Source of the DNA: Cerioporus squamosus
Lineage: Eukaryota > Basidiomycota > Agaricomycetes > Polyporales > Polyporaceae
Reading direction: 5' to 3'
Length of the DNA: 64,000 nucleotides
Assembly (NCBI GenBank): GCA_022592435.1
Contig: JABYQS010000065.1
Span: forward strand, 140,066 to 204,065
Shown piece after piece: positions 32,554 to 45,000 of the stretch; within the stretch, counting starts at the first letter, position 1, and each line of letters opens with the position of its first letter. The notes below the pieces were generated by a model. That model was not told the DNA's origin. It made no database searches and was given only the letters and a program-made list of their open reading frames with translations. The translations under genes were made by a program, and so were the position numbers.

Positions 32554-33850
32554 ATGGAGTACACTATCATCCTCATCGTTGCCTTCCTCTTCACCACCTG
32601 GGCCATCTCCGAAGTCCAGCTCGACAGCATTCTGCTCCTCCTGATCGACCGCCTGGTCTCTGTCTTCGGCCTTCGCTCGGCCTGCCTCAAACTCACCCGG
32701 TAAGCGCAACATCTTCTCCTATGACCTTGCCTGATGCTGACATACTTCCTGCGTAGCATCGCCATTGGCACCGAGACACTGACACATGTCTTGTCCAGCG
32801 TCAGGCTCCTGGCTGGAGATGACTTCCACTTCAACATTCATCGCGCACCAACCCAACTCGATCTTCTCTTAGTCGTCCTCTTCCTCGTTAGCTCCGGCTC
32901 TATGTGCTACTTGGTATGTAGTTCCTCCAGTGAATACGCTTGAACCGGGGCTCAGACTGAAGTTCGGACAGAATGTCCTTATCCAGGACGATGATACTGG
33001 AATCGCAAAGCCCGCTGCGAACATTCTGGACGACTTCTTCGAGTCCGTCAGTACCCGCTCCCAGCTGCCGAAGTACATCTCGTACAGTTTCACCCCACTT
33101 ATGGTCGAGGATTCCCTCTGGGATTCGCCCGCCCAGTGGACGAATCCTCACGATGGCATCTTCGAGTACCCCCTGACCTCGACGCCCGCCCGCAAGCGTG
33201 CGCCTGTGATTCCCGCTCCGGCCTGCTCTACAAGAAACATTTCCACCGATTTTTGTGTCTCGTGGCTCAGTGCTGGCGTTCTCCGGTGCACTACTCGCCT
33301 CTCGTCGGCCATTCGATCCTGGACCGTAGCGTCCAATGAGGCTCGTTGCCTCTCCGCGATCTCGAGCGTCACCTCTAAGGCCGCGCCACTCTCATCGCTG
33401 GCCACCTACTGCAGCCTCTCTGACGACTCCGCCGCCGACCTTGACCTCACTCTCGTCGACGACGCTGACGAGTCTTGCGACGTCGAGGCAGAAGAGTCCC
33501 GCCGTGTCTTCGGCATCATCGTACCCGCGGAGCGCTGGCAACCCAAGACCTTCACTCTCGCGGACCTAGAAATCGACGACGGGAGCTATCTCCGCGACGC
33601 GCTCGGCCTGTCGCACTTCGAGAGCCTGGAGGGCTGCTTCTGGCCGGAGCTCAACGAGTTTGTCGAGCCCCGCGCGGACGGCAAGCGGGAGATATGGTAT
33701 ACGGACGCGGACGAGATGCGAGGGTGGATCTTCCCTGGGCGCGAGGATGTGCCTGACTCTCCATTCGAACCGACTGATGACTCGGAGAGTTGGGATTGCA
33801 GGAATGTGTTTGTCTTCGCCTCGGTCTCGGAGATGGTTCGGGTTGTGTAG
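32554..33850 (+). CDS. Hypothetical membrane-anchored fungal protein
   Basis: Exons 32554-32699, 32757-32913 and 32972-33850 join in frame from ATG to the TAG at 33850, about 393 residues. Two hydrophobic segments lie near the N-terminus: residues ~3-35 (IILIVAFLFTTWAISEV onward) and ~83-100 (DLLLVVLFLVSSGSMCYL). The rest is soluble and acidic, with a segment rich in Asp (SDDSAADLDLTLVDDADES) followed by a compact C-terminal domain rich in Trp, Glu and Asp. I recognise no family. A decayed copy of its 3' half lies just upstream, so this locus has duplicated. The middle exon could hide a further intron; otherwise the model is clean. Confidence 0.65.
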
Positions 33851-34472
33851 GAAGCCGTTATTGGTCCTGCGTTCTTGCTTGGTCTCATCTCATATCTCTT
33901 GTTTCCGTGTCATACTTTCCGTCTCGGACATCCGATGTTTCTGATATGTCATATTTTGGGCATCTTATTTTGGGCTCATGCAAGTATTCATCCATGCGAA
34001 TAACTTATTGCGATCATTTTGACGTTGACACGCCGAAGTGGGCAACTACGCCAATGACCGTGCTATTCAAGCGGCATACCATATCGGAGGCAAAGGCGCG
34101 ATTCATACTGCTATGCACCACAGGGCGGCCATCGCGATCCAACGGACCCGGGACGAAGCACGTAACATGCACAGACAAACTCGACAAGCCAGCATACAAA
34201 GCGTTGACATCACAGAGCGGAAGACACAGAGACCGGGGCTATCTGGAGAACGAGTCCGTTGCAGAGGTACTACGAATACACGAGGGTATAACGTACGCGA
34301 TAGCGAAGGTATCATGGGCTTCAGTAGGTCCTGAGAGCACGAACCACGACGCAAGCGATAGCTAGCAATACACGAAGTCCACATCCGAATACACGAGACC
34401 GTCCTATCGGGAAAAGAGAGCAGCAAATCATAATGACGGAGGGTATGGTGAACGCATGGTTCGGCCGACGGT
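33851..34472. other. Intergenic stretch, 33.9-34.5 kb
   Basis: 3' sides of two convergent genes. Open frames are short and without motifs. Confidence 0.35.
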
Positions 34473-36140
34473 CTAAGCACGGACAATGACCCCAATGCTC
34501 GGTTGCAGACTGCCCTTGGAGGCATGCTGCACGTCAATCAGAACCAGGTCGTCCAGAGTCAACTCACGGCCTCCATGGCTGAGCGGACCAATGGGATACT
34601 TGCTTGGGTCACGAGTCTCAGCCTGATACATCGATCCCAAAGAGGACAACTATCAGGATTGCCTATCCAATAATCATGAGAAGACGGACGTACCAGGAAC
34701 TTGTCTATCACTGATGCGACGCTGTGCGCGAGCTTCGAGCGTGTGGGCGGCAGGGTGTGAGCCTGGATGTGACGGAGAACATTGACCTGACGGCTGTGTG
34801 TACCATACCCACTGAACTACAGAACAAGAGTCTTCCTAAACAAGCTTTCGAAAACCACAGCAATTGACTCACGCAGAGAACGATGGCGAGCTTCTGCGGA
34901 GTTTGGAAGCTTTCGGGCCACGCTACGCATTCCGGCGCCGCGAGAGAGCGGAAGTCGTTGTTGAGAGCATCGCGGAGCCTGATTCGTTGGCACGCGATAT
35001 CAGGCAGGTGATAATCCGAAGTCAGCCCACGGGCGTATACAGTTTGCTCGAGCACCTATTTGAACCAGCCGATCAGGAATCATTGCTATCCGTACGCAAT
35101 CTGCCACCTACCTCGATGCGGTGCCCGGAGTACACATCCGAAGCCTGCGCTGACGAATGAGATGCATGTGTACTTGCTTCTGCGATCTGCGAAGCAAGGG
35201 CGAACTGTGGTTGCGGAAGTACCTATTCACACAAAGAACGGGTTAATATCCGTCCGTGCAGAGCCGCAGACACGAATGTACGTACCGTGGGCATCGGGTG
35301 GCTGATAAGCGTGGCGGGTCCATATACAAGCGGATCGACGGTCGCTCCACGTACCCCCGGGCGAGAGTAAGTCGGGATTGAAAGAGGATCAAATACGCGC
35401 CACTGGACGTTCCCGATGGCGTCCAGGAGCTGCCATGTGCCACTGCGCTATTGACGCATTCGTCAGGCAGTATGATACCGGGATGTCCACAAAGAACATA
35501 CCTCGTCATAGAAGAACGGGAACCCCGGGTCAGGGGAAGCACCATTGGAGGACGGCAGGTGGGACTCCCCAGGCATGAACAGAGGTGGCGAGTAGAAGAC
35601 GGTAGGTGAAGCGGGAGGACGACGATATCTTTGCTATGCGTGGTGTTGTACTTATACCTTGCAGGTCTCATTTCGCCGTACGCGGCACGTGCGACGGGCT
35701 GAACCGGCGAGGTCGACTTGTACCTGGGTGATTCATCCACGCCCTTGCTCGACATACGGCTACGAGCAGTGAGACCCCTTGACTGCGGCTCGACAGAATG
35801 GGAGATGTGCTTACTGACATCTCCTGCACTGCATCTACCACTGAATCATCGCGGATACATACGAGGACGTCGCGAGTCCACCTGCCCGAGCATGCCTGAA
35901 GCGATCCATGAGTTCCGCAGACGTATCGGTACCGCCATACGTTGTCGATTGTATATGTTCGCATACCAGTGGATTGCTTTCGTGCCTTGGGAAGCGTACC
36001 GCCGGTCAGGAAGCACTCGCACCTCGACGGAGGGATGGATGCAACAGGCTATTTTCATGGCCTCACATATTCTGGTTGGTGAACCCGGAGGAATGGTTGG
36101 CGTAGGGAATAGGAGGTCTGATTCTCTCGACCTGCCGCAT
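34473..36140 (-). CDS. Hypothetical many-exon gene, start uncertain
   Basis: Found by joining short exons, not by a long open frame. From the 3' end: 34473-34649, 34694-34786, 34873-35055, 35112-35204, 35286-35429 and 35502-35633. All have lengths divisible by three, phase-0 junctions and good GT-AG sites with introns of 44-86 nt. They encode, in order, blocks such as YSPPLFMPGESHLPSSNG, GNVQWRVFDPLSIPTYS, FALASQIAEASTHAS, RGLTSDYHLPDIACQRIRL, TPPTRSKLAHSVASVIDKFL (one residue approximate) and GGRELTLDDLVLIDVQHASK. Less certain exons upstream (35815-35840 and about 35885-36140) extend it to a possible ATG at 36140. I do not recognise the family. The coding call rests on the run of six phase-matched exons. 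Confidence 0.55.
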
Positions 36141-39100
36141 CTTCCGACGTGTGGCCTAGCGTGCGAAACGGCTCAGATCTGAGAAACAGCAGCGGGATCA
36201 AGCTCGAGTCCCCCGCCTTCCGACATGCGGTTATAGCTCAAGTTACGGAGCTGCGCTCTGCACTGTAACCGCCCAACTGGTGAGCACCGCCCGCAGCTCC
36301 TCCGTCTCCTTGCGAATTTGCCACGAACCTGTCCACCCTTCACGCGCCCGAGTATGTGGGAGTACAGGAGGATGTCGAGATGACCCAACGCAGGTCATAT
36401 CTGACTGCTTTCCTCCGTATCGGCAAAATATGCGTTCCAGAAAGGGGTAAGTAGATCGAGGAGAAGCTATGACTGCAGTGAGAGGACTCAGCCTCTGCGG
36501 GCGCGACAAGACCAAAGCGCTCCCAGCCGGATGGATCATCCGGCCGACGCTGTGTGACGGAGGCGACATCCTGGGGTGGAACCTGGCCCCACCGCGGAAA
36601 AATTGAACTCGCCTAGGAGCCTTCGAGTCTGTACGTGGTACGTGGATGCCTCGTGGTTGAGGGCCGAGGCGTTGTCCAGGTGATTGACAGCCTGCGGTGT
36701 TCCCCTAGAAAACATAAGGGCGCTGGACGAATCGTAACACGAAGCTAGACTGACCAGGTCTTGTCCAGGACTGCACATAATGATTGGCTGAAGGGAAGAC
36801 TCCGAGTGCGGGACGTTTCCGGAGTCGAAGGTCGTTGAAGACGAATCGCGGAAAAACTGCGCAGCGGAAGGTTCGAACCTAGTGCCTTGGAGCGCTCCCA
36901 GCGCTAGCTCTTCCGTACTTCCCCGCCACTATCCCGGACGACCCCTCCTAACCACAGCAATACTCTACTCCGTCCTCCGCGCATCCACGGGTGTATCGCA
37001 ACCCCGAACGACGACCGCCATCAATCACAAGATCGCAGGTCTCAATTGCGACGTAGCTCCCTTCCTCGATACCAGGGACAGAATGGACGTAGGAATAAAT
37101 CCCGTTGACGCCGCTTCGAAATCCGCACCGGCTTCAATCTCACCCGAGAAGCTGCGATAACAAACTCCGTCAAGTTATGCCATGGTCTGCATCCGTCTGG
37201 GCGGACTCGGTGCCGCGACGGAGGCACAGAAGCCAGGGCAGTTTGAACGTCACGTATTCCTGCCAGTACTACGGAGTCCCGGGCATCCGTATTATCGTCA
37301 ATACCATTGGATAACCTATGCGGAAGCACTCAAAGCTTACTGTTCGCTCACGGTGGTATCGACAATTGACCATACCAACATTGTGATTCAGGTCGTCCTA
37401 CCTCAGGTTGTTTTCTCTCTTGTTTTCTATGTGTGCGTCATGATCCATGTCTTCACTCCGACGTCGTCTGCGTTGACTTACGTGAAGGCTACGTTTATCA
37501 AGCCTTCATGATAATACCTACCTGGGTGTTATACTCGCGCCAGCGCCGCCCTGGAGAAGTGCAACGGATGCTCAGCGGCGGATCCCGGACATCGGGCTCC
37601 GGCTTCAATGCAGAGCTCTCGATGGTGTACCGAAGTCAGTCATCGCCCAAGAAAAGAGCGCCTTCACAGGCCTCTCACTTCATTTCGGACAGATTCATGC
37701 GTCGTCCTTGTGCCACTGGATGTCCTTCGATGACGGGGAAGGTATGTGTTCAGGCAGCTGTCGAACAAACTCGCTAACGGCTTAATTTCGTCCCGCCAGG
37801 CCCTCGTGTCGCGCTTCTGTTTCCTCAGTCTGAACGCGTCTATCTCCGTATCGACCCCCCGAACCATGTGTAGCATGACGACAGTCTTGCTCATGTGTCC
37901 CCCCCCCCCCGGGAAGTGCCTGTTGCTCGTTCCCCTTGTCTGGTGCGTCGTTTCCATGTCCGAGCCTCGCCGGGCGTTCCTATACGCGCCTTGTGCACGT
38001 TAGTCGTCTTTTCAGAATTCTGGACCTGAGTCATGAGGATTATACCGTCCCGATGGTGTCGGAGGGCACCGCCTGCTACAGCAGTTTCTTCGAGAACTCC
38101 TCGCACTGACGAACAAGCCAATGGTAGCTTGAGCGCGGTGAGAAGGTGCTGCATAGAAGAATTCGGTGTTGTGAGCGGTGCCTTCCATGCACTCGCATAA
38201 CCGACGGCAACGGTAGAGTGAATCGGCGGGAACATAAGTTCCGGTCGGTTCGTGTCGTGAATTTGGGCGCGGGCGACGCAGCTGTGCGGTTGAGGCTTCA
38301 TGCTGCAGCGCCTGTATAACTTTCCCTTGCCAACAATATAACGTCAGGGACAGAGAAGGCTCGGCTGCTGAGTCAGACTCCGTGCCAACGGAGGATGAGT
38401 GTGCTTGTGCTTGCACGACAAGTGTGGGCCACCTCATTCCCGCTGGGTCTAGTAGCCTGATAGAAAGACCGGCGGGTCCCTATGTGTTTGTGCTAGTTCG
38501 TTATCGAGATCCTTACTACGATTAACCATACTCAAGTGCCCAGGTGTATCAATTATCTATCACTCAGCTCGCCGTGAGCGGTTCTCTCAAACGCCTCGCA
38601 CTGGCACGATGGAGGAGGGAGTCAGAGCGTCACGGTCTTGAGAATCGCTCGCGCTCGATGCTATCTCTGAAACAATGCATGGAAGATGACGTATAATCCG
38701 CGCCTTGAGTGACCTCTTCGGGCTTTGTATGGCGCCTTAAAACGAGGATTCACGACGCTTTGTAGAAATAACGTCCAGGACATGTACCGCCGATGCGCTT
38801 CGCTGACCGACCGACACCATTCCACTGTCTTCTGGGACTCTCTACCGTAGCACAAGGTCAAGAACTGCCAGACATGCATGGTGACGTATTGACCTGTACC
38901 TCAGGTTCACCCGTGCAATCTTTAAAGATGGAAGGTCTTCTGCAGTCGGACTCAATAACTCAGGCGGGACTGCCGGGTACATCCGTCTTTCCTTACACAC
39001 ACTGCATGTCGTGTCGTGTGAGTCTCTCGACACCAGTATCGGCGGAGTAGTATCACTGAGTCTTCCCGCTTCCGCGCAATTTAGGCCACCGGACGTAATT

Positions 39101-39794
39101 CAACACTTCCGCCGCATGGGCACTGTCTTCCACTGCAAACCCAATCGCAATACGAAGGGTCGACGTGACCGAGAGTGGACTGGAAGACCCTTATCGCGTG
39201 CGACAGGACGTGTTCTCCCGCGGGTCTGTAGGGTCTCCCCCATGCCAACACCAACGTGCATGACGAAGCCCCTGGGCATTCCGGCGTCAGTATGGAAGGA
39301 CACCTGACGTCGTATGTCATAGTCATTTAAGCTGACGCGTTAAGAGGCTCAAGCCGTCTGATGAGAGTAATCCTGCGGCATCGTCCATAGTGTTTCAAGT
39401 CGTACTGTGCGAAGACAACACAAAGGGAATGTGCGGACAACCTGCCAGACCTGGGTGCTACATTGTCACCTTCAAGCCACGAATAGCGAGCCCACACGAG
39501 TGAGTATATCGCTGTGTGCACTGCATGACTTGCACCGTTGTGCTGCACCGCTCGTTAGGCGCCCTTCAGGCTTCCGGCATGATCATTTCATCATAGGGCT
39601 GCCAAGAACACCCACGGCCGGGCATAGAAAGGAGCATATCGCACCTTCGACGCAGGGAAGCATCTGTCCGTCCGTTGTTCTCTCGCGCTTGACCGGTCGT
39701 GAAGAGGAAACGCTGGGAGAGGGCAGGCGCAACTTTTTCCCTGACAGATTATCAATTGCTACAAACGGAGATTCTTGCGTACGTACATGTATGG
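36141..39794. other. ORF-poor region, 36.1-39.8 kb
   Basis: No gene is supported. Open frames are under 140 codons and without known motifs. A coding-like minus-strand segment lies near 37150-37330 and may be an exon of an unrecognised gene. A GTTCGAACC box near 36872 looks like a tRNA T-arm, but no anticodon arm fits. A C12 run is listed separately. Confidence 0.35.
37899..37910 (+). repeat. Poly-C run (12 bases)
   Basis: Uninterrupted C12 followed by GGG. Its exact length is likely to be unreliable in sequencing. Confidence 0.7.
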
Positions 39795-40973
39795 CTACCA
39801 ATCGCAAGCCTCGACGACCAGCTTCGCAATCTTCTCCAGCCCCTGGCTGTCGACCTCATCAAATCCGGCCAACGCCAGGCAATCAAGGTCCAAGACGCCA
39901 ACCGCCCGCGCCGACTCCTCATTGGGCAGCGTCAGGAGCAGCGGGCAAACGACTTCGCTCTTCGTCTCGCCGTCACACGCGATGTGTCCCGGATACGCGT
40001 CTACGTCTTTGACAAGCAAGGTCTTCTTCTGGCAACATGCATCCGCGCACACGCCGCGCGCCTTTCCGGGCGAGACGTGGATCAACTGACACGCTGGTTT
40101 GCCGCAGAAGGGTCCGAGTAGAAGGCGCTCTGGCTGTGACGCTTGCGTCTCGGTTGGGGGAGTGAGCTTTGGGGCAGGGAAGAGGTCGGCATGGACGTAG
40201 AAGCCTAGAAGGACGGCGGGTGTGAGTAGTGAAGTCGATTGAGCTTGTCGAGCAGCATGCGGCAATGGACTTGATGCTGCGCGCCCACGAGTACTATAGG
40301 ATAGGTAGACAGTCCCATCTGACATCGAGTCCATAAGCGGTGTCGCCGCGGGAAGCCCGACGTCGTGAGCAGCTGTGACGGACGCCGCTCTCGGGCTCAG
40401 CGTGTCGACCATCGCGCCGCGCCGCTCACAACGGGGCTATAAGTAAATGAGACCTCATACGCATGTGAGCCAGCGTCGCATATACAGGATAGGACGACAC
40501 CGCATTGGTACGGAACCCCCCAGCGTGTTGCTGTAGAGGTGTCCTAGAAGACCTGTGAGAAAATTTCCCGGAATGCTACATTCCGCTTGGCTAAGCGCTC
40601 CCGCGAGCGAACAACCGGGGCCCTAAGGAAGAGCTCGTCCTGTCCTCTGCTTTTCCATTCCGAGCTGTGGCGACACAGACTGTATAGGTGGGTGGACAGT
40701 GGTACGCACCACACCAATTGACCATGCGGTCGCCGTTTCCAAACTCCGGGAAGGCGAGAAGCGAGTTGTAGATCAAGGATGATGCGTTGGCGAGGTTGGT
40801 GACCTGGGCAGCGCACGTTAGAAACTCAGCGAGTCCCGGACAACGGTACACAAGCGCAAACACACCCAATCTCGTTGCCCAGCCAAGAGATAGCTAAGCT
40901 GTTCGTGGACGTGGCCCCAGAACGCCTTTTTGTCGATCCCCGACGGGATCATCGCGGAGTCTGCGTGCGGCAT
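39795..40973 (-). CDS. Free methionine-(R)-sulfoxide reductase (GAF-domain fRMsr)
   Basis: Reduces free methionine-R-sulfoxide with thioredoxin. Exons 40866-40973, 40710-40803 and 39795-40204 sum exactly to 203 residues, the normal family size. The order is MPHADSAMIPSGIDKKAFWG, then TNLANASSLIYNSLLAFPEF, then NWCGFYVHADLF, LLLGPFCGKPACQLI, ARGVCADACCQKKTLLV, DAYPGHIACDGETKSEVVCP, GVLDLDC and GFDEVDSQGLEKIAKLV. The catalytic Cys positions of the family (in KPAC, GVC and HIACD) are all present. The second intron (40205-40709) is 505 nt, far longer than usual. The gene is divergent from the glycolipid transfer protein gene, with 233 bp between start codons. Confidence 0.9.
40205..40709 (-). other. 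505-nt intron in the fRMsr gene
   Basis: Donor GTGCGT after NWCG and acceptor TTCTAG before FYVHADLF; joining restores the GAF domain. No element or RNA is recognisable inside. Confidence 0.75.
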
Positions 40974-41206
40974 GGTCTCTGGAGGGTGCTGCGGCCAGAA
41001 CAGATGGTTTGTGGTTTTGCGGAAGTGCGAAGTCCATGCATGCTCGGGCTCTCGGACTTGGTCAGCCGGAGCGCGCAAACACTGCACCAGATGGGCCCAG
41101 ATAAGATAAGAGAACCGGACTGATCAGTGTGCGATCGGCGGATCTCTCCTTTACAGCCTCTTGCCAGCAGGCTCTCTCCTGCTCACATCCACCTTCATCG
41201 ATCCAA
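40974..41206. promoter_or_regulatory. Divergent promoter of the fRMsr and GLTP genes
   Basis: 233 bp between the two start codons. It must serve both genes. No TATA box is evident. Confidence 0.5.
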
Positions 41207-42067
41207 ATGGCCCCATTCTTCGAGACCGTTAAGGTGAGAACGAGATGTGATGTCGACCGTGGATATGTGGTTGAGCCGTTCTAGTCTTTCGCGGACGTTC
41301 CCATCACAGACGCTGGCGTCGACACACTCGCATTCCTTGAAGCTGCCCAAGGCGTCGTGGCACTGTTTGGTACGGGATTCGGATGGATGTCGCTCTCGCG
41401 CCGACTAATGTCCGCAATAGAACTCCTTGGATCTGCTGCTTTCACTCCTGTCCAGAACGACCTGAAGGGCAACATCGCTGTAGGTTGACGCTCCTTCGAT
41501 AGGCATGGGAACGGGAACCGTGTGTTGATCTGTCCCCACAGAAAGTCCGCGCCCGCTACGATGCCGCTCCTGCTCAGTCGACCACTCTCGAGCTGTTGGT
41601 GACCAACGAGAAGGGCGAGAAGAAGCGTACCGCGACCGAGGGCTTGCTGTGGCTCCTCCGTGGGCTTTCGTTCACGTGCAAGGCTCTCCTCGCGGCCCAG
41701 GCGAACCCAACCCAGGAGCTCTCCACCGCCTTCACCAACTCGTACGATGTCACGCTCAAGAAGTACCACAACTTCATCGTCAAGGGGGTCTTCTCAGTCA
41801 GTCCCCGTTTGGCTTCATGCAGGCTCTGGCCATGTGCTTGCGGTCGCTAATCACTGCGTCGGCTGCTGTGCATTGCAGGTCGCGATGAAGGCGTGCCCGT
41901 ACCGTGCCGATCTCTACTCGAAGCTCGCTGCAGATCCCGCCGGCGGCCCTCCCGTCCCGGCCGACAAGCTCAACGAGGAGCTCAACAAGTGGCTCGAGGC
42001 TCTCGACAACATCGTGAAGCGCATGGAAAAGTTCTACGAGGAGGGCGGACACAACAAGGGCTTCTGA
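41207..42067 (+). CDS. GLTP: Glycolipid transfer protein (GLTP fold, HET-C2 type)
   Basis: Cytosolic protein that moves glycosphingolipids between membranes. Exons starting MAPFFETVK at 41207 join over four short introns to a protein of about 200 residues ending HNKGF. The sugar-binding residues of the family are visible: the D-x3-N-x2-K motif in NDLKGNIAK, the Trp in EGLLWLLRGLSF, and the His in YHNFIVKGVF. VAMKACPYRADLYSKL and a final helix with NIVKRMEKFYEEGG complete the all-helical fold. Its best-known fungal relative is HET-C2 of Podospora, which takes part in vegetative incompatibility; whether that role applies here is unknown. Confidence 0.93.
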
Positions 42068-45000
42068 TGCACGCTGGTAGCATTCCCGTCAGGGCGCACA
42101 CGACACATGTACAACACGATTTCACGGGAACTACGAGGAACATACTTCGATAGCACGAGATCTCCCGCCGCCTAAGCATCGCTTGTTGTCGTCCCAGGCA
42201 CGTCGTACTCGCGACCCGTCAGTTTGACTTGCACCAGAATCTGAGCCGTCGATGGGGTCCCGAATGTCGTCATCACTGCCCTTGCAAGGGAGCTGCGATA
42301 TTGGGAGACCAGGGCCCAGACGACCGCGCTTCGTCCGTGAATTTGGGGGAATCCAGGTCGGCCTCTGGCCCAATCTTCCACACGTTGTGATACTACCGGG
42401 CGGTACCCTCTGTGATTGGCAGGAACAAGGTCCGAAGCACATTCGTGAGGGAACTGGGGTTTGCAAGCATCGGCCAAGAGCACCTACTTACCCGGATAAG
42501 CGAAGCGAACCGTGAACGTCGTTTCGAAAGGGGGGGATCACGAGCGAGTTTGGGGGGTCTCGATCTCTGCTCAGGTGAGTTAGCTTGCGCAGGCGGCAGC
42601 GCCGCGCTCGCGTGTGCTGCTGTCCTGCAACGCCGGACGGCTTCGCAAGCGAGACCGTATCGCACGTCCGCTACTGGTAAGCGGCGAGAGGCACACGGAT
42701 TTGACTCACAGGCTAGAAGTACCCGCAGCGGCTGAGCGGCCGTTTGAATGAATGAATGTACGCTTTTGTGGCGGAGTGGATGCTATTGGTCGCGACGCTG
42801 CTGATCACAGAACCGGGCGACGAGCGCGCTGTCTGGACCCGTGGAGGGGCTAGAAACTGAGCTGCTGAAAACCGCACGGTGCGAGGCGTCGTGGGGTCAA
42901 ACCGCATTTCGACTCCGCTCGGCTGCTTTGGTGTTTGACAGTTGGAGGCGAGGGCGTTAGGGGAAGGGATGGGGCTAAGCTGGGCGGACGATGTACGGCG
43001 TTCGAGAAGGTTAAGAACCGCTGAGAACCACGGGAAGGATAATCCGGCGGGAATATGGGGACGAGATGTGCAGCAGGGGACCTAATCTTTTCTAAATCGC
43101 GATCACCAAGCCTGCTTGACAGGTCCTGGAAGCGTCGTCAGCGGATCATGAAACCACGAGCTCGCAAGAAGTAGTTAACTCAACGGCGCAACGTGCCTGC
43201 TGCGAGGTCCCTTTCCCCCCAAGGAGGAGGAAAACGTTGGAACGTCAGAGGGGTCTTGTTGTTGCCCACCCCGCGCCGGTAGCCGGATGGGAGCGCACGA
43301 CATGACTGACGCTTCATCATGCGCGTACCGTGTACGCGATGTTTATCCCAAACACGGTCGCCATCGAATCGCGTCAGGTACCCGGGAGGCGAAGCCCTCG
43401 AAGCCGAAGGTGGCAATTCGGCGAGGCCAGGGTGTGGGTGGGCATCGCGAAGGGGCGGGGGAGTATATCAGGAAGCATGAAAAACATCATGAGGGGTGTA
43501 CGCTCGACATTCTTGGCGATGCGGCCCTGCAGCTGACGTTTCCCAGCGCCCAAGCCTCCCAGAATAGCAAGGCAGAGCTATCGAGGTCAGAGAAGCTACC
43601 GATAAGCATGCGAAGCTCGAGGCTAATGTCCGGACGCCGGTGTGACCACCTGCCTTGCGCAGCGGTCAGAACGGTCTGGGTGCAGTAAAACTAGTCAGTT
43701 ACAGGGTTGTGCCACGCAGAAGAATGAAACTGTCTGTCATGCGAGACGCAGGGTGAACGGTCTAGGAAGTCCAGACGTACCGCTATCTCGATTTGATCCA
43801 CCCGTGGACAAACCTTGCTCGCCCACTGGAATGTGGGCTCCTGGGGCTAGGAACCGTGACTGAAGTAGCGGCAACGTTCCCAGTAGTGAGTTAATCAGAG
43901 CACGATGGATGACAGGATGGAATTTCCAATGGATGCTGCCGCTACAGAAAACGTGTAGCCCGCGCGTCAGAACACCCTGGCATACAATGCCGTTCCCAAG
44001 AATTTGAGCTACGCATGGCGATTGACGACTTACTTGGATGAAAGGACTCTTAATGTACAATCAGAAGGAGAGCATCATTCGGAGCGGAAATTCTAGAGAG
44101 ATAGCCGAGAGAGAGCGGCCGCTTTGCTTCCGCAACGCCCTGAAATGCGGCCGTTCATACACGCAGAGAGGACCATACTGGGCTGCGCGGTGTGTGAGCC
44201 AAACACATGTAATACACACGATCTGTGGCGCCTGTAACGCACCGATCGTATTGTACCCCTTCGGCACCACCAGGGGACCCACTGAAGGAGAACGGCTCCA
44301 CTCGTTCGGATGGAGCATGGGTTCTGAGATGAGAAAAAACGGCATAACTCCCCGCCAACCGCTCTCGATCGGATGGCCGTATTGATACGATATGAACGGA
44401 CACGCACCGTAGGAACGTTCACTCTACGAGCAGAACACGTCGCAGGGGCCAGAACGCACTGCGAGTTCCGGCAGTAGGGTGCAGTCTCTGGACCCTCGAT
44501 GTTGATGCAACACATGGGACACTCAAAAGTTCATTGGCTCGGGTCGGGCGAGGTTCTATCGCGCAAGCCTGGTGCGACAGTCTTGGCACGTCACTTTTCC
44601 CTTCTACTTGACCCCGTGCTGCATACGACCTGCAGGCAGTGGCAGTGAGTAGCGTCGTCCACCTGCGCCCATGCAGGAGTCTGATGGAACCACCGCCGAC
44701 GCACGGGGTTGGTCTCCGATCTTTGCTGGCCTGCTAGAACGGTCCCGGGTCAGAGTGTGCATTCCCCAAGAACCACGCATGGGATACGCACGTAAATCTA
44801 TGCCGCATCCCGATGTGGCACATGCGCTAGAGGCCCTGAATGCTCCGTGTCTGTTAGCATGGTCCTTCCGAGTTCCCGTTCAGGCCGCTCGGCGGACGGT
44901 GACACCTACCGGACGAGAAGCTTCAGAAGGCGGCTTCATGAACCTCGGCGGGGGAGGAATCGCGCCCTTTACCTGGGTTTGCCACCCTGCGGTGCAAGCA

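Noticed and set aside
36850..36930. Possible tRNA gene (GGTTCGAACC box)
   Set aside because: The T-arm-like box is present, but on neither strand is there room for an anticodon arm between it and an A-box, and the acceptor ends do not pair.
39699..40121. Plus-strand frame of 140 codons over the fRMsr gene
   Set aside because: Antisense to the catalytic exon of a well-supported gene and without motifs.
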